Shown: positions 27,204-27,252 of the stretch, one piece after another | Layout: each line of letters starts with the position of its first letter | Numbering within the stretch: position 1 is the first letter of the stretch | Assembly (NCBI GenBank): GCA_001430745.1 | Contig: KQ481977.1 | Coordinates: 532,986-560,237, forward strand | Reading direction: 5' to 3' | Length of the DNA: 27,252 nt | Origin: Auxenochlorella pyrenoidosa | Taxonomy: Eukaryota > Chlorophyta > Trebouxiophyceae > Chlorellales > Chlorellaceae | Notes under the pieces: generated by a model | What the model was told of the DNA's origin: nothing | Seen by the model: the letters and a program-made list of their open reading frames with translations, nothing else | Database searches by the model: none | Translations under genes and position numbers: made by a program

Positions 27204-27252
27204 CTGTTGCAGGGTGTGGGGCAGGGGGTTACAGCATGGGTTCCACACACAA

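Overview
The window looks like nuclear DNA from a GC-rich green alga, most likely a trebouxiophyte of the Chlorella group. Reasons: very high GC, many short exons (about 40-350 nt) split by 100-390 nt introns with GT-AG or occasional GC-AG ends, Ala/Gln/Gly-rich low-complexity protein segments, plant-type protein families, and TGTAA-type poly(A) signals. No bacterial operon, rRNA, tRNA or CRISPR array was seen. Genes were assembled by hand from splice sites; every junction given keeps the reading frame.

Layout from left to right. (1) 228-1477, plus: the 3' part of a LON substrate-binding (PUA-like) domain protein. (2) 2316-4487, plus: an unrecognised low-complexity, probably nuclear protein. 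(3) 5332-10824, minus: a 14-exon, 732-residue protein fusing an XPA C-terminal-type DNA-binding domain, a PCNA-interacting (PIP) box-like motif, a Gln-rich linker and a full photolyase/cryptochrome module. (4) 11381-16097, minus: a 9-exon, 1072-residue BAT2-N/PRRC2/MOS1-like disordered protein with RGG tracts. (5) 16769-21904, minus: a 15-exon, 550-residue CapK/PaaK-like adenylate-forming enzyme. (6) 22330-23711, plus: a 5-exon Tim17/Tim22/Tim23-family protein, divergent from gene 5 over a 425-bp shared upstream region. (7) 24519-27203 and beyond, minus: the C-terminal 334 residues of an unrecognised helical protein.

The genes do not form one pathway; the order is ordinary eukaryotic juxtaposition. 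The standout is gene 3. The XPA-like end, the PIP-like motif and the start of the photolyase fold lie in one uninterrupted 681-nt exon, so the fusion does not depend on splice prediction. It suggests a light-driven repair enzyme tethered to nucleotide-excision-repair-like DNA binding and perhaps to PCNA. Other notable points are three GC-AG introns among about 51, a 119-bp foldback (MITE-like) element in an intron of gene 7, a 37-bp tandem duplication that copies a 5' splice site in gene 5, and a 74-bp tandem duplication over the poly(A) region of gene 1.
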